From Alphaproteobacteria bacterium (GTDB lineage Bacteria > Pseudomonadota > Alphaproteobacteria > Rhodobacterales > Rhodobacteraceae), in the NCBI GenBank assembly GCA_030425925.1, contig JAUHZO010000018.1:1-64000 (forward strand): a stretch of 64,000 nucleotides of DNA, read 5' to 3'. Both the position numbers and the translations under genes were made by a program. Position 1 is the first letter of the stretch. Each line of letters begins with the position of its first letter. This document shows positions 51,291 through 60,026 of the stretch, piece after piece. The notes under the pieces are model-generated. The model did no database searches, was not told where the DNA came from, and worked only from the letters and a program-made list of their open reading frames with translations.

Positions 51291-52317
51291 AGGGGTTCGG
51301 CGTGATGCGGGCGGTGATCAACTCGTGGTCCGACAGGTAGTGGCCGGTGTCGGAGACGGCATCCTGCACCGCCGCGCCCTCGGCCATGACCCCGCGCACA
51401 AAGAGCCAGTCCAGCGTTTTCAGCGGGTAACGCACCGGACGGCCCGGTGCCGCCCGTGTCGTGGGCGCGCCGGTATTGGCGGTCCGCCAGTCGAACCCGG
51501 CCCCGGCGAAGAGATCGAAGCTGGGCTCGACGCGTTGCGGCGCGTTCAGCACCAGGCCACGCGGTTGCCCGGCCAGCGCGGCGGTGTTCAGGTCCCCGCC
51601 GATCACGCAAGGCCCGTCGCCATACTGCGCCGCCAGCCCCGCCAGCATCACCGCCGTCTGGTCCGCGCGGCCTTGCGCGTCGCTTTCGCTTTCGTAATGC
51701 ACTGCCGCCAGGGTCAGCGGCCCGCCTGCCGTTTCGACCTGCGCGGCGATGGCCATGCGCGCGCCGACGCGGTACTGCCCGTCGCCCTTGAGCGAGCTGT
51801 CGAACCACGTGCCGTCTTCGGTCACCGGGATCAGGCAGGGGCGGGACAGCGGGTAGCGCGACAGGATCGCGTTGCCGTGCAGGCCCGCGTCGTTCGGCGT
51901 GTCGGCAAAGAGCCCGGTCTCGTAGGCATCGCCGGTGCCCAGCTCGGTGAACTCCACCCCGTAGACATAGCCGAACCCCAGTTCGGCGGCCAAGTCGCGC
52001 GTGGTGTGGCGCTGGCCGGAGCGGGCCATGCCGTAATCCATCTCGGTCGCCAGCACCACGTCGGCACCGATGGCGCGCAAGAGGTCGGCGCTGTCCTCGA
52101 CGCGCTTGCAGCGCTCGATGTTCCACGCGGCCACGGTCAGCGCGCGCGGCAGGGGCAGCGAGAGCGGCGCGGGCCAAAGCTCCACCGCGTGCATCGCGGG
52201 CCAGGCGTTCAGAAAGCGATCATGTGCCGCGCGGTCGCCGCCCTTTGCGGCCTCCTGCCGCTCGGCCAGCGGCGGGAGGGGCAGGGCGTCGGTTGTGGTG
52301 GTCACGATGGGGCGCAT
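51289..52317 (-). CDS. Endonuclease/exonuclease/phosphatase family protein
   Basis: A 342-residue EEP-fold enzyme. It shows LTVAAWNIERCKRVEDSADLL, IGADVVLATEMDYG (metal-binding Glu), VIGGDLNTAAL and the C-terminal SDHELITARI. No signal peptide is evident. Given its place between an ABC importer and a GDPD, it may hydrolyse a phosphodiester rather than DNA; this is inference. It starts three bases before the ATPase stop on the minus strand. Confidence 0.82.
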   Translation of the reverse strand: MRPIVTTTTDALPLPPLAERQEAAKGGDRAAHDRFLNAWPAMHAVELWPAPLSLPLPRALTVAAWNIERCKRVEDSADLLRAIGADVVLATEMDYGMARSGQRHTTRDLAAELGFGYVYGVEFTELGTGDAYETGLFADTPNDAGLHGNAILSRYPLSRPCLIPVTEDGTWFDSSLKGDGQYRVGARMAIAAQVETAGGPLTLAAVHYESESDAQGRADQTAVMLAGLAAQYGDGPCVIGGDLNTAALAGQPRGLVLNAPQRVEPSFDLFAGAGFDWRTANTGAPTTRAAPGRPVRYPLKTLDWLFVRGVMAEGAAVQDAVSDTGHYLSDHELITARITPNP

Positions 52318-52320
52318 GGA

Positions 52321-53349
52321 TCACTCCGTTCGGCGGGCGGTGGCGTCCGGCAGGCGGCGGCCGGCGGCATCAAACAGGATCGAATCGGCCGGCGCGAAGT
52401 CCAGGTGGACCCTGTCACCCATGGACCAGCGCGGCTGGGCGGTCGGTTCGAGAAAGCGCAGGGCCCCGTTCGGCCCGGTGCCGGAATAGAGCGTTTCGCG
52501 GCCCATCACCTCGACATGGTCGATCTGCAGCGGCAGGCCGGACTCGCCCGCGTGCAGCATCTCGGGGCGCAGGCCCAGCGTTTGGGGCTGCGTTTGGCCC
52601 TGTGCATCGACGCCGGGGGTGGGCAGCGGGATCAGGTTGATTGGCGGCGAGCCGATGAACCCCGCGACAAAGGTTGTCTCGGGCCGCATATAGAGGTCTT
52701 CGGCGGTGCCCACCTGTTCGATCCGCCCGGCATTCATGCAGACCACGCGGTCGGCCATGGTGGTGGCCTCCAGCTGGTCATGGGTGACAAGGATCGTGGT
52801 CACGCCCAGGTCGCGGGTCAGGCGACGGATCTCGGCGCGCATGGTCAGGCGCAGGGTGGCGTCGAGGTTCGACAGGGGCTCGTCCAGGAGCAGCAGGTTC
52901 GGCCGCTTGATCAGCGCGCGCGCCAGCGCCACGCGCTGTTGCTGGCCGCCCGACAGCTCCGAGGGGCGACGGTCCAGCAGTTCGGTGATCTGCACCAGTT
53001 CGCCCATCTCGCGCGCGCGGCGTTCGGCATCCGGGGTCTTTTGGAACCGGGTCGGAAACAGGATGTTCTGCAGCACGCTCATGTTCGGGTAGAGCGCGTA
53101 GGACTGGAACACGATGCCCACGTTGCGGTGCCGCGCCTCGACCTCGTTCACGCGGGTGCCGTCGAACAGGATGTCGCCGGACGAGGGCAGGTAGACCCCT
53201 GCCAGCAGGAACAGCGTCGTGGACTTGCCGCAGCCCGAGGGGCCGAGGATGGCGACGAATTCGCCGTCGTCGATGGACAGGTCGATCCCGGCAACGGCGG
53301 TGGCCTTGTCCCAGGTCTTGGTGAGGGCATGCAGGTCTACGCGGGCCAT
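52321..53349 (-). CDS. ABC transporter ATP-binding protein, MalK/UgpC-like
   Basis: ATPase for the neighbouring carbohydrate-type importer, 342 residues. Walker A GPSGCGKSTTLFLLAG, signature LSGGQQQRVALARAL, Walker B LLLLDEPLSNLD and ITILVTHDQLEAT-type H loop are present. The C-terminal 110 residues are the TOBE regulatory domain (GLRPEMLHAGESGLPLQI). It belongs to the operon running from the binding protein at 56887 to the GDPD at 50513. Confidence 0.92.
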   Translation of the reverse strand: MARVDLHALTKTWDKATAVAGIDLSIDDGEFVAILGPSGCGKSTTLFLLAGVYLPSSGDILFDGTRVNEVEARHRNVGIVFQSYALYPNMSVLQNILFPTRFQKTPDAERRAREMGELVQITELLDRRPSELSGGQQQRVALARALIKRPNLLLLDEPLSNLDATLRLTMRAEIRRLTRDLGVTTILVTHDQLEATTMADRVVCMNAGRIEQVGTAEDLYMRPETTFVAGFIGSPPINLIPLPTPGVDAQGQTQPQTLGLRPEMLHAGESGLPLQIDHVEVMGRETLYSGTGPNGALRFLEPTAQPRWSMGDRVHLDFAPADSILFDAAGRRLPDATARRTE

Positions 53350-53387
53350 TGGGGTCCTCCGAAGGCGTCGGCTGTGGCGCGGTTCCC

Positions 53388-53440
53388 CCTCACCCTAACC
53401 CTCTCCCCCGGGGGGAGAGGGGACCTGTTGCGCGGGGGGC
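53388..53440. repeat. Dispersed intergenic repeat of the CTCTCCCCC-GGGGAGAG type, copy 2
   Basis: CCTCACCCT, CTCTCCCC with GGGGAGAG at the centre, and the flank GGGACCTGTTGCGCGGGG, nearly identical with 44468-44520. It lies between the permease and ATPase genes in the ABC operon and so is transcribed. Confidence 0.82.
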
Positions 53441-53452
53441 AAGGCGTTGCGC

Positions 53453-54487
53453 TCATCCCTTCACGCCTCCCAGCGTCATTTGCGTGAGGTATTTCTGGCA
53501 GAAGAGGTACAGGACCAGCGCGGGCAGCACGTAAAGCACCGCCACCGCGGCCACCATGCCATAATCCACGCCCATCACGTCCTGACGCACGTAGTAGAGA
53601 TAGGTGGACATCACCCAGTAGGAATTGCCCGTGCGCAGGCCGTTCACAAAGACGTACTCTTCCCAGCCCTTGATGAAGGCGAAGACGCCGATGGCGATCA
53701 TGCCGACGCGGACCTGGGGCAGCACGACCATCCAGAACGCCTGGCGGCGCGAGGCACCGTCGGTCATGGCCGACATCTCGATGTCCCAGGGCACGGCGTC
53801 GAAAAAGCCCTTCATGATGAAGATGAAGAACGGCAGTTCCAGCGCGGTCAGCACCAGGATCGGTGCGTAGAGCGTGTTCAAGAGGCCCACCCAGAAGACG
53901 ATCAGGAAGATCGGGATCACCAGCGTGATCGCCGGGAAGGCCTGCAGCACCAGGAGCGATTGCAGGAAAGCCGAGCGGCCGCGGAACGAGAACCGGCTGA
54001 GGTAATAGGCGGCGAGCGTCGAGACGGTCACGACGATGATCGTCTGGCTGCCGGCCAGGATCAGCGAGTTGAAGAACGCCTCCCACACCCAGGGGAACTG
54101 CCCTCCCGCGGTGGCCTGGCCCTTGAGATCCTCGATGATGTTGGCATTCACCATGAAGCGGAAATTGTTCAGGTGCAGGTCGTTGCCGAGCAGAACCAGC
54201 CCCAGCCCCAGCCCGGTCAGCGCGCCGGCGACGAGGGCTGTGCGTTCGCGCCCCGACCGCCAGAGCACGAGGCCATAGACGGCAAGCCCCGCGACGATCA
54301 CGAGAAGCGCGGGCCAGAGCGTGCCGGTTTCCGCCATGCCGCGCCGCGCGGTGAAGGCGATCATCACCATCCAGATATAGGGCACCGCCACCGGGATCGA
54401 CACGAGGGTCAGGAACAGCGTCAGCACGCCAAGCCGGGTCTGGCGCGCGCGGCGGGACCGGGTGGCAAGGGCGGTCCAGTCCGTCAT
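53453..54487 (-). CDS. ABC transporter permease, MalG/UgpE-like with extra N-terminal membrane part
   Basis: Second inner-membrane permease of the importer, 344 residues against about 280 usual for the family. After the first hydrophobic segment there are two further ones at about 56-75 and 83-102 (LWPALLVIVAGLAVYGLVLW, TALVAGALTGLGLGLVLLG) before the periplasmic region with NLILAGSQTII-type sequence. The EAA coupling loop is DIEMSAMTDGASRRQAFWMVVLPQ. ATG at 54487 overlaps the end of the first permease gene by four bases. Confidence 0.85.
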   Translation of the reverse strand: MTDWTALATRSRRARQTRLGVLTLFLTLVSIPVAVPYIWMVMIAFTARRGMAETGTLWPALLVIVAGLAVYGLVLWRSGRERTALVAGALTGLGLGLVLLGNDLHLNNFRFMVNANIIEDLKGQATAGGQFPWVWEAFFNSLILAGSQTIIVVTVSTLAAYYLSRFSFRGRSAFLQSLLVLQAFPAITLVIPIFLIVFWVGLLNTLYAPILVLTALELPFFIFIMKGFFDAVPWDIEMSAMTDGASRRQAFWMVVLPQVRVGMIAIGVFAFIKGWEEYVFVNGLRTGNSYWVMSTYLYYVRQDVMGVDYGMVAAVAVLYVLPALVLYLFCQKYLTQMTLGGVKG

Positions 54488-55428
54488 CCGTTCACCTCGA
54501 TCCTGGGTTTCTGCAGGAGCGCTTTCATGTTGGCCAGCCGCCACATGGCCAGTGCCACCACGATGCCGATCACGATCAGGATCATCGCGATGGCCGCGCC
54601 ATAGGCGTATTGCCCGCCGCCCACCTGCGGTGCCAGCGTGCGGGTATAGCTGAGCATGGCCATGGTCATGGTCGACCGCGCGGGGCCCATGATCAGGAAG
54701 ATGTACTCGAACGACACCAGCAGCGCGAGCGCCTGGTAGATGGTGATGTAGCTGATCGGCCAGCGCAGCGCGGGCAGAACCACGTGGCGCACGATGCTGA
54801 GCGGCCCGGCCCCGTCGGCGCGCGCGGCGTGGAACAGGTGTTCGGGGATCGACCGGATGGCGGAGGTGAAGATGATCATCCCCAGGCTCGCCCCGATCAG
54901 CCCGTTGGCGACGACGATCACCAGCATCGGGTGGTCGAGCCGCAGGTTGATCGGCTCGGACGCAAAAAGCAGCCAGACCTGGTTCAGAAGCCCGCGTTCC
55001 GAGGAATCGACCACCCAGAGCCACAGGAGCGCATAGACCACCGACGGGCTCATGCGCGGCAGCAGCCAGATGGCACGGAACACCGCGCCCATGCGCTCGG
55101 GGATGGCGGTGGTGGTCAGCGCCAGGATCAGGGCGAAACTGACGTTGAAGATGAAGAGCGTCAGGAAGACGAAGGTCGCCGTCAGCGCCAGCGCGCGGTA
55201 GAACGAGCCGCGCAGTTCGAACCCCAGAAAGGCGTCGGGATCGAGCTTGCCCAGCTTGTTGTATTGCGCGGTGGTCGGAAAGCCGTCCAGCCTGACGGTT
55301 TGCGACATGTCCGAGAAGGACACGAGGATGTTGACCACGATGGGCGCCACGAAGAACGCCAGCATCAGCACCACGGCCGGGCCGAGGAACAGGAGGGCGT
55401 CAAGCGAAAGGCGGGAGGGCTTCATCAT
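54484..55428 (-). CDS. ABC transporter permease, MalF/UgpA-like
   Basis: First permease of the importer, 314 residues with six hydrophobic segments. The coupling loop HLFHAARADGAGPLSIVRHVVLPAL, near residue 205, follows the EAA pattern. Two ATG codons stand next to each other at 55428 and 55425; either could be used. Upstream are the nested palindromes that part it from the binding-protein gene. Confidence 0.86.
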   Translation of the reverse strand: MMKPSRLSLDALLFLGPAVVLMLAFFVAPIVVNILVSFSDMSQTVRLDGFPTTAQYNKLGKLDPDAFLGFELRGSFYRALALTATFVFLTLFIFNVSFALILALTTTAIPERMGAVFRAIWLLPRMSPSVVYALLWLWVVDSSERGLLNQVWLLFASEPINLRLDHPMLVIVVANGLIGASLGMIIFTSAIRSIPEHLFHAARADGAGPLSIVRHVVLPALRWPISYITIYQALALLVSFEYIFLIMGPARSTMTMAMLSYTRTLAPQVGGGQYAYGAAIAMILIVIGIVVALAMWRLANMKALLQKPRIEVNG

Positions 55429-55458
55429 TCTTCGGTCCACGGGGCATGGCCCCTGCAA

Positions 55459-55528
55459 AGGTGCGGCGGGGTGAACCCCGCCCTACGCCCGCCACGGAGC
55501 GTAGGGCGGGGATTTCCCCGCCGCACCT
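55459..55528. repeat. Nested double palindrome between binding-protein and permease genes
   Basis: Two dispersed palindromes (arms 55465-55472/55475-55482 and 55505-55512/55515-55522) lie in opposite orientation. Outer arms of 13 bases at 55459-55471 and 55516-55528 pair perfectly, with inner CCTACGC/GCGTAGG arms, so the whole 70 bases can fold into one long structure. It lies 15 bases after the binding-protein stop. Confidence 0.88.
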
Positions 55529-55543
55529 GGTCTCGACGCGGGA

Positions 55544-56887
55544 TCAGTCGAGGATGATCACGTCATCGCCCAGCTCGATCTCGAGCTCTTCGATGACCAT
55601 CTCGGCTGCGTCGGCGGGCGACATCTCGCCGGTCTCCACCGCCTGCACACCGGTATAGGTGATGGCGTTGTACTGACCGATCTTGGCGTGGTTCGGCATG
55701 AACTCGGCATAGTCCAGCATCGGGGTGCCGGCGATCAGGGCCCAGCCCTTTTCGATGAATTTTGGCATCGCGGTCTGGCCGAAGTTGATCGGCGTGTGGT
55801 TGGTGCCCACCGCGTGCTTGGTGTTCGGCACGTGCTGCGACGCCATGGCGACCAGCATCGCGGCGATGTCCTTCTGCTCGGTGTCACCGACGATATAGGC
55901 GATGGGGTGCGACAGGTTCTTCGGCTCACCGCCCTTTTCTCCCGCCGGGGCGTGGATCCAGGTGATCTTGTTGAAGTAGTCCTCGGCGCCTTCCAGGCCG
56001 AAGGCCTCCATCTGGGCGCCCACGTTCCAGATGCCGTGGAACTTGCCCATCGCGTCGCCGCCGCGGAACGCCGCGTGCACCGAATCCCACGAGAAGGTGG
56101 TCATGTCGGCAGGCAGCGAGCCGTTGTCGACGCAGTACTTCAGCCAGCCGTAGTAGTTTTCGAGGCCCGACTTGGTGATCTGCAGCTTGGCTTCGTCTTC
56201 GTTGTAGATGTCGATGCCGAACGAGGCCATGGCCATCTGGAAGTCCGGGCCGACATTGGGGCGGTGCACCCAGCCGATCTTGGCCGCGCCCTTTTCCACC
56301 GTGTCGGCGGCCAGGTCGCAGAAGTCGAACATGGTGAACTCACCGGCTTCGACACGGCCCGGCAGCTCGGCGATGAAGGTCTCGTCATAGCCTGCGGCGC
56401 GCAGGATGTCGTTGTTCACGAAGAACATGCGGATCTCGGAATCCTGCGGCACGCCATAGCGCTCGCCCTTGTACATGACCGAGTTCCACAGGTTCGGGAT
56501 CATGTCGGCATACAGGTCGGCATTGGCCGAGATGTGGTCTTCGAGGTTCGCGGCAAGGCCGGCCTCGACGAACGAGCCGATCCATTCATGCGCCACGACG
56601 GCGATGTCGGGGGTTTCGCCCACCGAATGCGCCTTGAGCAGTTCCAGCGCGTCGGCGTCAAAGCCCTGGCTGGAGGTCTCGATCAGGTTGATCTCGACGC
56701 GGGTTTCCGACCCGGCGGCTTCGAACATGCGGTTCAGCTGTTCGGCGGCGGTGACGATGTTGCCGGCGCGCAGCGGGCCGGAGCGGTCGGCCAGCGACCA
56801 CAGGTCAACGGTGACGGTTTCGGCAACGGCCGGTGCGGCCAGCGACAGGGCAACGGCGCCCGAGGCCAGAGTGGCAGTGAGTTTCAT
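55544..56887 (-). CDS. ABC transporter extracellular solute-binding protein, family 1
   Basis: Periplasmic binding protein of 447 residues with a signal peptide (MKLTATLASGAVALSLAAPAVAE). Residues 25-447 follow the family 1 pattern, with VAHEWIGSFVEAGLAANLEDHI near 115 and a WNSVMYKGERYGVPQDSE block near 145. The ligand is a sugar or polyol type; the downstream GDPD and phosphatase make a glycerol-phosphate compound possible. First gene of a six-gene minus-strand run. Confidence 0.88.
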   Translation of the reverse strand: MKLTATLASGAVALSLAAPAVAETVTVDLWSLADRSGPLRAGNIVTAAEQLNRMFEAAGSETRVEINLIETSSQGFDADALELLKAHSVGETPDIAVVAHEWIGSFVEAGLAANLEDHISANADLYADMIPNLWNSVMYKGERYGVPQDSEIRMFFVNNDILRAAGYDETFIAELPGRVEAGEFTMFDFCDLAADTVEKGAAKIGWVHRPNVGPDFQMAMASFGIDIYNEDEAKLQITKSGLENYYGWLKYCVDNGSLPADMTTFSWDSVHAAFRGGDAMGKFHGIWNVGAQMEAFGLEGAEDYFNKITWIHAPAGEKGGEPKNLSHPIAYIVGDTEQKDIAAMLVAMASQHVPNTKHAVGTNHTPINFGQTAMPKFIEKGWALIAGTPMLDYAEFMPNHAKIGQYNAITYTGVQAVETGEMSPADAAEMVIEELEIELGDDVIILD

Positions 56888-57132
56888 GAAAGTTCCCCGG
56901 TGTCAGAATTGGGCACGGCGGCAGCCCGCCATGGCGCGACCCTCATCAGGCACTGTGTCGCGGCAATATCGCGGCCATGAATTTTCCGAGTCCGATTTGT
57001 AACGCAGCTGTGACGCTGCCGGGGTGTGCCTTTGCGAAAGCGGCGCGGGGTCAGGGGGTTGCCCGGTCCACCCGTCCGGGTGGCGCGTTGCCGCACCGGC
57101 AGATCGGCGTGCCGCAGGACCGGAGCGCGCGG

Positions 57133-57981
57133 CTAGATCTCGAAGGCCTGCAGGTCCTCGACGATGTCCGCCGCGCCGCCAAAGCTGGCCGCCAGGGCGG
57201 CGCGGGTGGCGGTGTGTACGGCGTCGCGGTCCATATGGGCGCGGAAATGCGTCAGCAGAAGCCGTTGCACACCGGCCTTGCGGGCCATGGTCCCGATCTC
57301 GGCGGGGTCGGGACAGAAGGGCAGCAGCGCGGGGTGCAGCGCCTCGTCCGGGGCGCGGTAGCACCAGTGCAGCAGCAGATCGGCGTCCTGGCACAGGTCG
57401 GCGATGGCGGGGGTCAGCGCGGTGTCGCCGGAATAGACGAACTTGCGCCCCTCGGCCTCCAGCGCGAAACCGAGGCAGTCCAGCACCGGTTGTGCGTGGT
57501 GCGCCTGGGCCGCGGTCAGCCGCCAGCCCGGCGTTTCGATCACCGCGCCCGCGGCGATCTCGGTGACCTGCGGTGCGGGCCAGGGCCGGGGCAGGGTGCC
57601 GCCGCGGGCGACCCAGACCTGCTGGCTTTGCGGCAGTTCGGTGCGCGCGCGCAGATCGGGGGCCAGCACGCCGTCGGGGCCGAAATAGCCGTCGGTCAGG
57701 CGCTGCAGCGGCGGCGGGCCATAGACGCAAAGCCGCGCGCCGCCCTCGTCCCAGGCGGCGTGCACCAGACGGGCGTAGTCCATCATGTGATCGGAATGGT
57801 AATGCGTGAACACCAGGTGGGTGATGTCCGACGGGCGCCGCCCCGACCGCAACAGGTTGTCCACCACGCCGCCGCCGCAGTCGAACAGGATGCGCGCGGC
57901 ACCGGTTTCCACCAGATAGCCCGAGGAGGCGCGGCGCAGATGCGCTTCGGGCGAGCCGGAGCCGAGGATGGTCAGCCGCAT
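57133..57981 (-). CDS. MBL-fold metallo-hydrolase (RNase Z/arylsulfatase-like)
   Basis: A 282-residue metallo-beta-lactamase-fold enzyme starting MRLTILGSGSPEAHLRRASS. The metal site FTHYHSDHMMD gives His60, His62, Asp64 and His65, and KFVYSGDTALTPAI plus LLLTHF provide the others. It resembles the branch that includes RNase Z and the MBL-type arylsulfatase AtsA. It lies one base after a sulfatase gene in the same operon, so an alkyl or aryl sulfate ester may be its substrate. That is inference from context. Confidence 0.82.
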   Translation of the reverse strand: MRLTILGSGSPEAHLRRASSGYLVETGAARILFDCGGGVVDNLLRSGRRPSDITHLVFTHYHSDHMMDYARLVHAAWDEGGARLCVYGPPPLQRLTDGYFGPDGVLAPDLRARTELPQSQQVWVARGGTLPRPWPAPQVTEIAAGAVIETPGWRLTAAQAHHAQPVLDCLGFALEAEGRKFVYSGDTALTPAIADLCQDADLLLHWCYRAPDEALHPALLPFCPDPAEIGTMARKAGVQRLLLTHFRAHMDRDAVHTATRAALAASFGGAADIVEDLQAFEI

Positions 57982-57982
57982 G

Positions 57983-59437
57983 TCAGCCCCCTTTGCGCTG
58001 GTCCTTGGGGGCGGTCGCGGTCTCGGGCGGCGGGGTGGCGGCGGGGGCCCCCAGAGCCAGCGCCTTCTCGCGCCCGCCATGGCGTTCGATCAGCGCCGCC
58101 TGATCCGCAAAGGCACAGGCGTCGGCGGCTTCGGGATCGCAGATGTCGCACAGCGCCCTGTGCATCTCGGCGCGGATGGCGTCATGCGCGGGGTCCTGGC
58201 CCAGGTCGTGCAGTTCTTCGGGATCGGTTTCCAGGTCGAACAGTTCGGGCGCAAAGCCGACATAGTAATGGTATTTCCACCGCCCCCGGCGCAGCATGAA
58301 CGCCCCCGACACCGCGCCCGCGGCGTGGTATTCGCTGAAGACCGGACGCTCGGGCGCCGGCGGGGCAGCGAGGATGTCGCCGAGAGGTGTTCCCGGACAC
58401 GGGAATGCCTGCCCGAAATGGGCCGGGATGGTGGCGGACAGGTCGAGCAGGCTGACCGGGGTGGCGCAGGTGCCCTGCGGGATCTCGGGCCCGGCCATGA
58501 TCAGGGGCACTGCGGTGCTTTCCTGGTAGAGGTTCGATTTCCCCCAAAGCCCCCGCGCGCCCAGATTGTCGCCATGGTCCGAGGTGTACACAACCGTCGT
58601 GTTGTCCAGAAATCCATGGGTTTCAAGCGCCTGCAGGATCAGCCCGACATTGTGGTCCAGCCAGGAACACAGCCCGTAATAGGACGCCATGGCGCGCAGC
58701 CGTTCGCCTGCATCAGAGAACCTTGCCTCGCTGTCCATCATGGCGTTCTGCTTTTCCACCCAGGGGTGGCGGGTATAGCCGGTGGACGGGTGCAGCTTGA
58801 CCTCGGGCAGCGTTTCGGTGGGGTAGAGGTCGTAGAATGCCTGCGGCACCACCAGCGGGAAATGCGGCGCGACCAGCCCGACATAGAGGCACCAGGGCCG
58901 GTCCGATCCGGCGCGGGCGGCCAGCCAGTCGGTGGTGCGGGCCACCACGGCACTGTCGTAATCGGTATACTTGCTGGTCCCCGGGCCGATATAGTCGCCC
59001 AGCATCCGGGTGTCGCGCTGCACCACGCGTTCGTCCTCGCGCCGGATCGAGGCCCAGACCATGCCCACGCCGCCCGCCACCATCATCGGGATGTGTTCCA
59101 CGTCGAAGCCCGCCGGGTCCTCGGCGGCGCGGTAATGCAGCTTGCCCACGCTTTCCACGCACACGCCGGCGCCCTGCAGGGCATGGCCCCAGCCGGGAAT
59201 GCTGCCGTCATACGGCATCGCGTTGTCCCACAGCCGGGTGCGGTGCACCGGCTGCCCGGTGGCAAAGCTGGCGCGGGCGGGCACGCAGATCGGCGAGGGC
59301 GTGTAGGCATCGGTGAACCGCATCCCGCGCGCCGCCAGCGAATCGAGGTTCGGGGTCTGCACCAGCGGATGCCCGGCGCAGCCCATGGCGCGCGCCTGGT
59401 GTTCGTCGGACATCAGGATCAGCAGGTTGCCGCTCAT
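57983..59437 (-). CDS. Sulfatase (choline-sulfatase-like)
   Basis: Hydrolyses a sulfate ester. The 484-residue protein has LILMSDEHQARAMGCAGHP at the start, as in choline sulfatase-type enzymes. Its CVPAR motif (Cys51) is the site that a maturation enzyme changes to formylglycine, and VVYTSDHGDNLGARGLWGKS supplies metal-binding residues. No signal peptide, so cytoplasmic. The start overlaps the marR stop (ATGA). The last 30 residues are a Pro/Ala-rich tail. Confidence 0.87.
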   Translation of the reverse strand: MSGNLLILMSDEHQARAMGCAGHPLVQTPNLDSLAARGMRFTDAYTPSPICVPARASFATGQPVHRTRLWDNAMPYDGSIPGWGHALQGAGVCVESVGKLHYRAAEDPAGFDVEHIPMMVAGGVGMVWASIRREDERVVQRDTRMLGDYIGPGTSKYTDYDSAVVARTTDWLAARAGSDRPWCLYVGLVAPHFPLVVPQAFYDLYPTETLPEVKLHPSTGYTRHPWVEKQNAMMDSEARFSDAGERLRAMASYYGLCSWLDHNVGLILQALETHGFLDNTTVVYTSDHGDNLGARGLWGKSNLYQESTAVPLIMAGPEIPQGTCATPVSLLDLSATIPAHFGQAFPCPGTPLGDILAAPPAPERPVFSEYHAAGAVSGAFMLRRGRWKYHYYVGFAPELFDLETDPEELHDLGQDPAHDAIRAEMHRALCDICDPEAADACAFADQAALIERHGGREKALALGAPAATPPPETATAPKDQRKGG

Positions 59438-59919
59438 GGCAGAAGCGTGTCCTCGGCGGCGCGTTCCAGCTTGTCCAGCGCGCTGTGCAGGGTGGCGAAC
59501 TCATCCTCGGTCAGGCTGTCGCGCAGCTTGCGCTGGCGGCGCTGCATGATCGGCAGCATCCGGTCAAAGACCGCGCGGCCCTGTGCCGTCAGTTTCAGGT
59601 GCTGCACGCGGTTGTCGCGGTCGTCGGGGCTGACCAGGACCAGGCCGCTTTCGACCAGGGTCTTGAGATTGCGGCTGATCAGGCCCTTGTCCATGTCGGC
59701 ATTCTGCGCCACCGCCTTGGCCGTGGTCGCCCCCAGGGCCCCGATCTGCGACAGGATCCGCCATTGCGTCAGCGTGATCCCGCAGGTTTCGCGCAAAAGG
59801 CTGCCGGCCTGCGCGTTCAGCCGCGCCTGCACCCGCACCAGCCTGTAGGTCAGGAACTGGCTGATCGGCAGGTCGGTGTCCGCATCGACGGAGCCGGGGC
59901 TGTCTGCGCTGGGTGACAT
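59434..59919 (-). CDS. MarR family transcriptional regulator
   Basis: A 161-residue winged-helix regulator: LRETCGITLTQWRILSQIGAL, then AKAVAQNADMDKGLISRNLKTLVESGLVLVSPDDRDNR, the recognition helix and wing. It starts divergently from the TctC gene and is translationally coupled to the sulfatase behind it. It most likely represses both the sulfatase operon and the transporter until the imported compound binds. Confidence 0.88.
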   Translation of the reverse strand: MSPSADSPGSVDADTDLPISQFLTYRLVRVQARLNAQAGSLLRETCGITLTQWRILSQIGALGATTAKAVAQNADMDKGLISRNLKTLVESGLVLVSPDDRDNRVQHLKLTAQGRAVFDRMLPIMQRRQRKLRDSLTEDEFATLHSALDKLERAAEDTLLP

Positions 59920-59961
59920 GGGTTTCCTCGGGCCGCCAGTTTCGGGGCAAACCGCGCGGGC

Positions 59962-59987
59962 GTCAACTTGTTAATTGACTGGTCAAC
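59962..59987. promoter_or_regulatory. Candidate operator between marR and tctC
   Basis: Three GTCAA half-sites in 26 bases: 59962-59966, the complement TTGAC at 59975-59979, and 59982-59986. The last two form TTGAC-TG-GTCAA. The block is AT-rich, lies 43 bases upstream of the marR start and about 40-65 bases before the tctC start, the place for a MarR site controlling both. Confidence 0.5.
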
Positions 59988-60026
59988 CAAAATATGGCTC
60001 ACTTTGTCGCAACAAGGGAGGACAAC

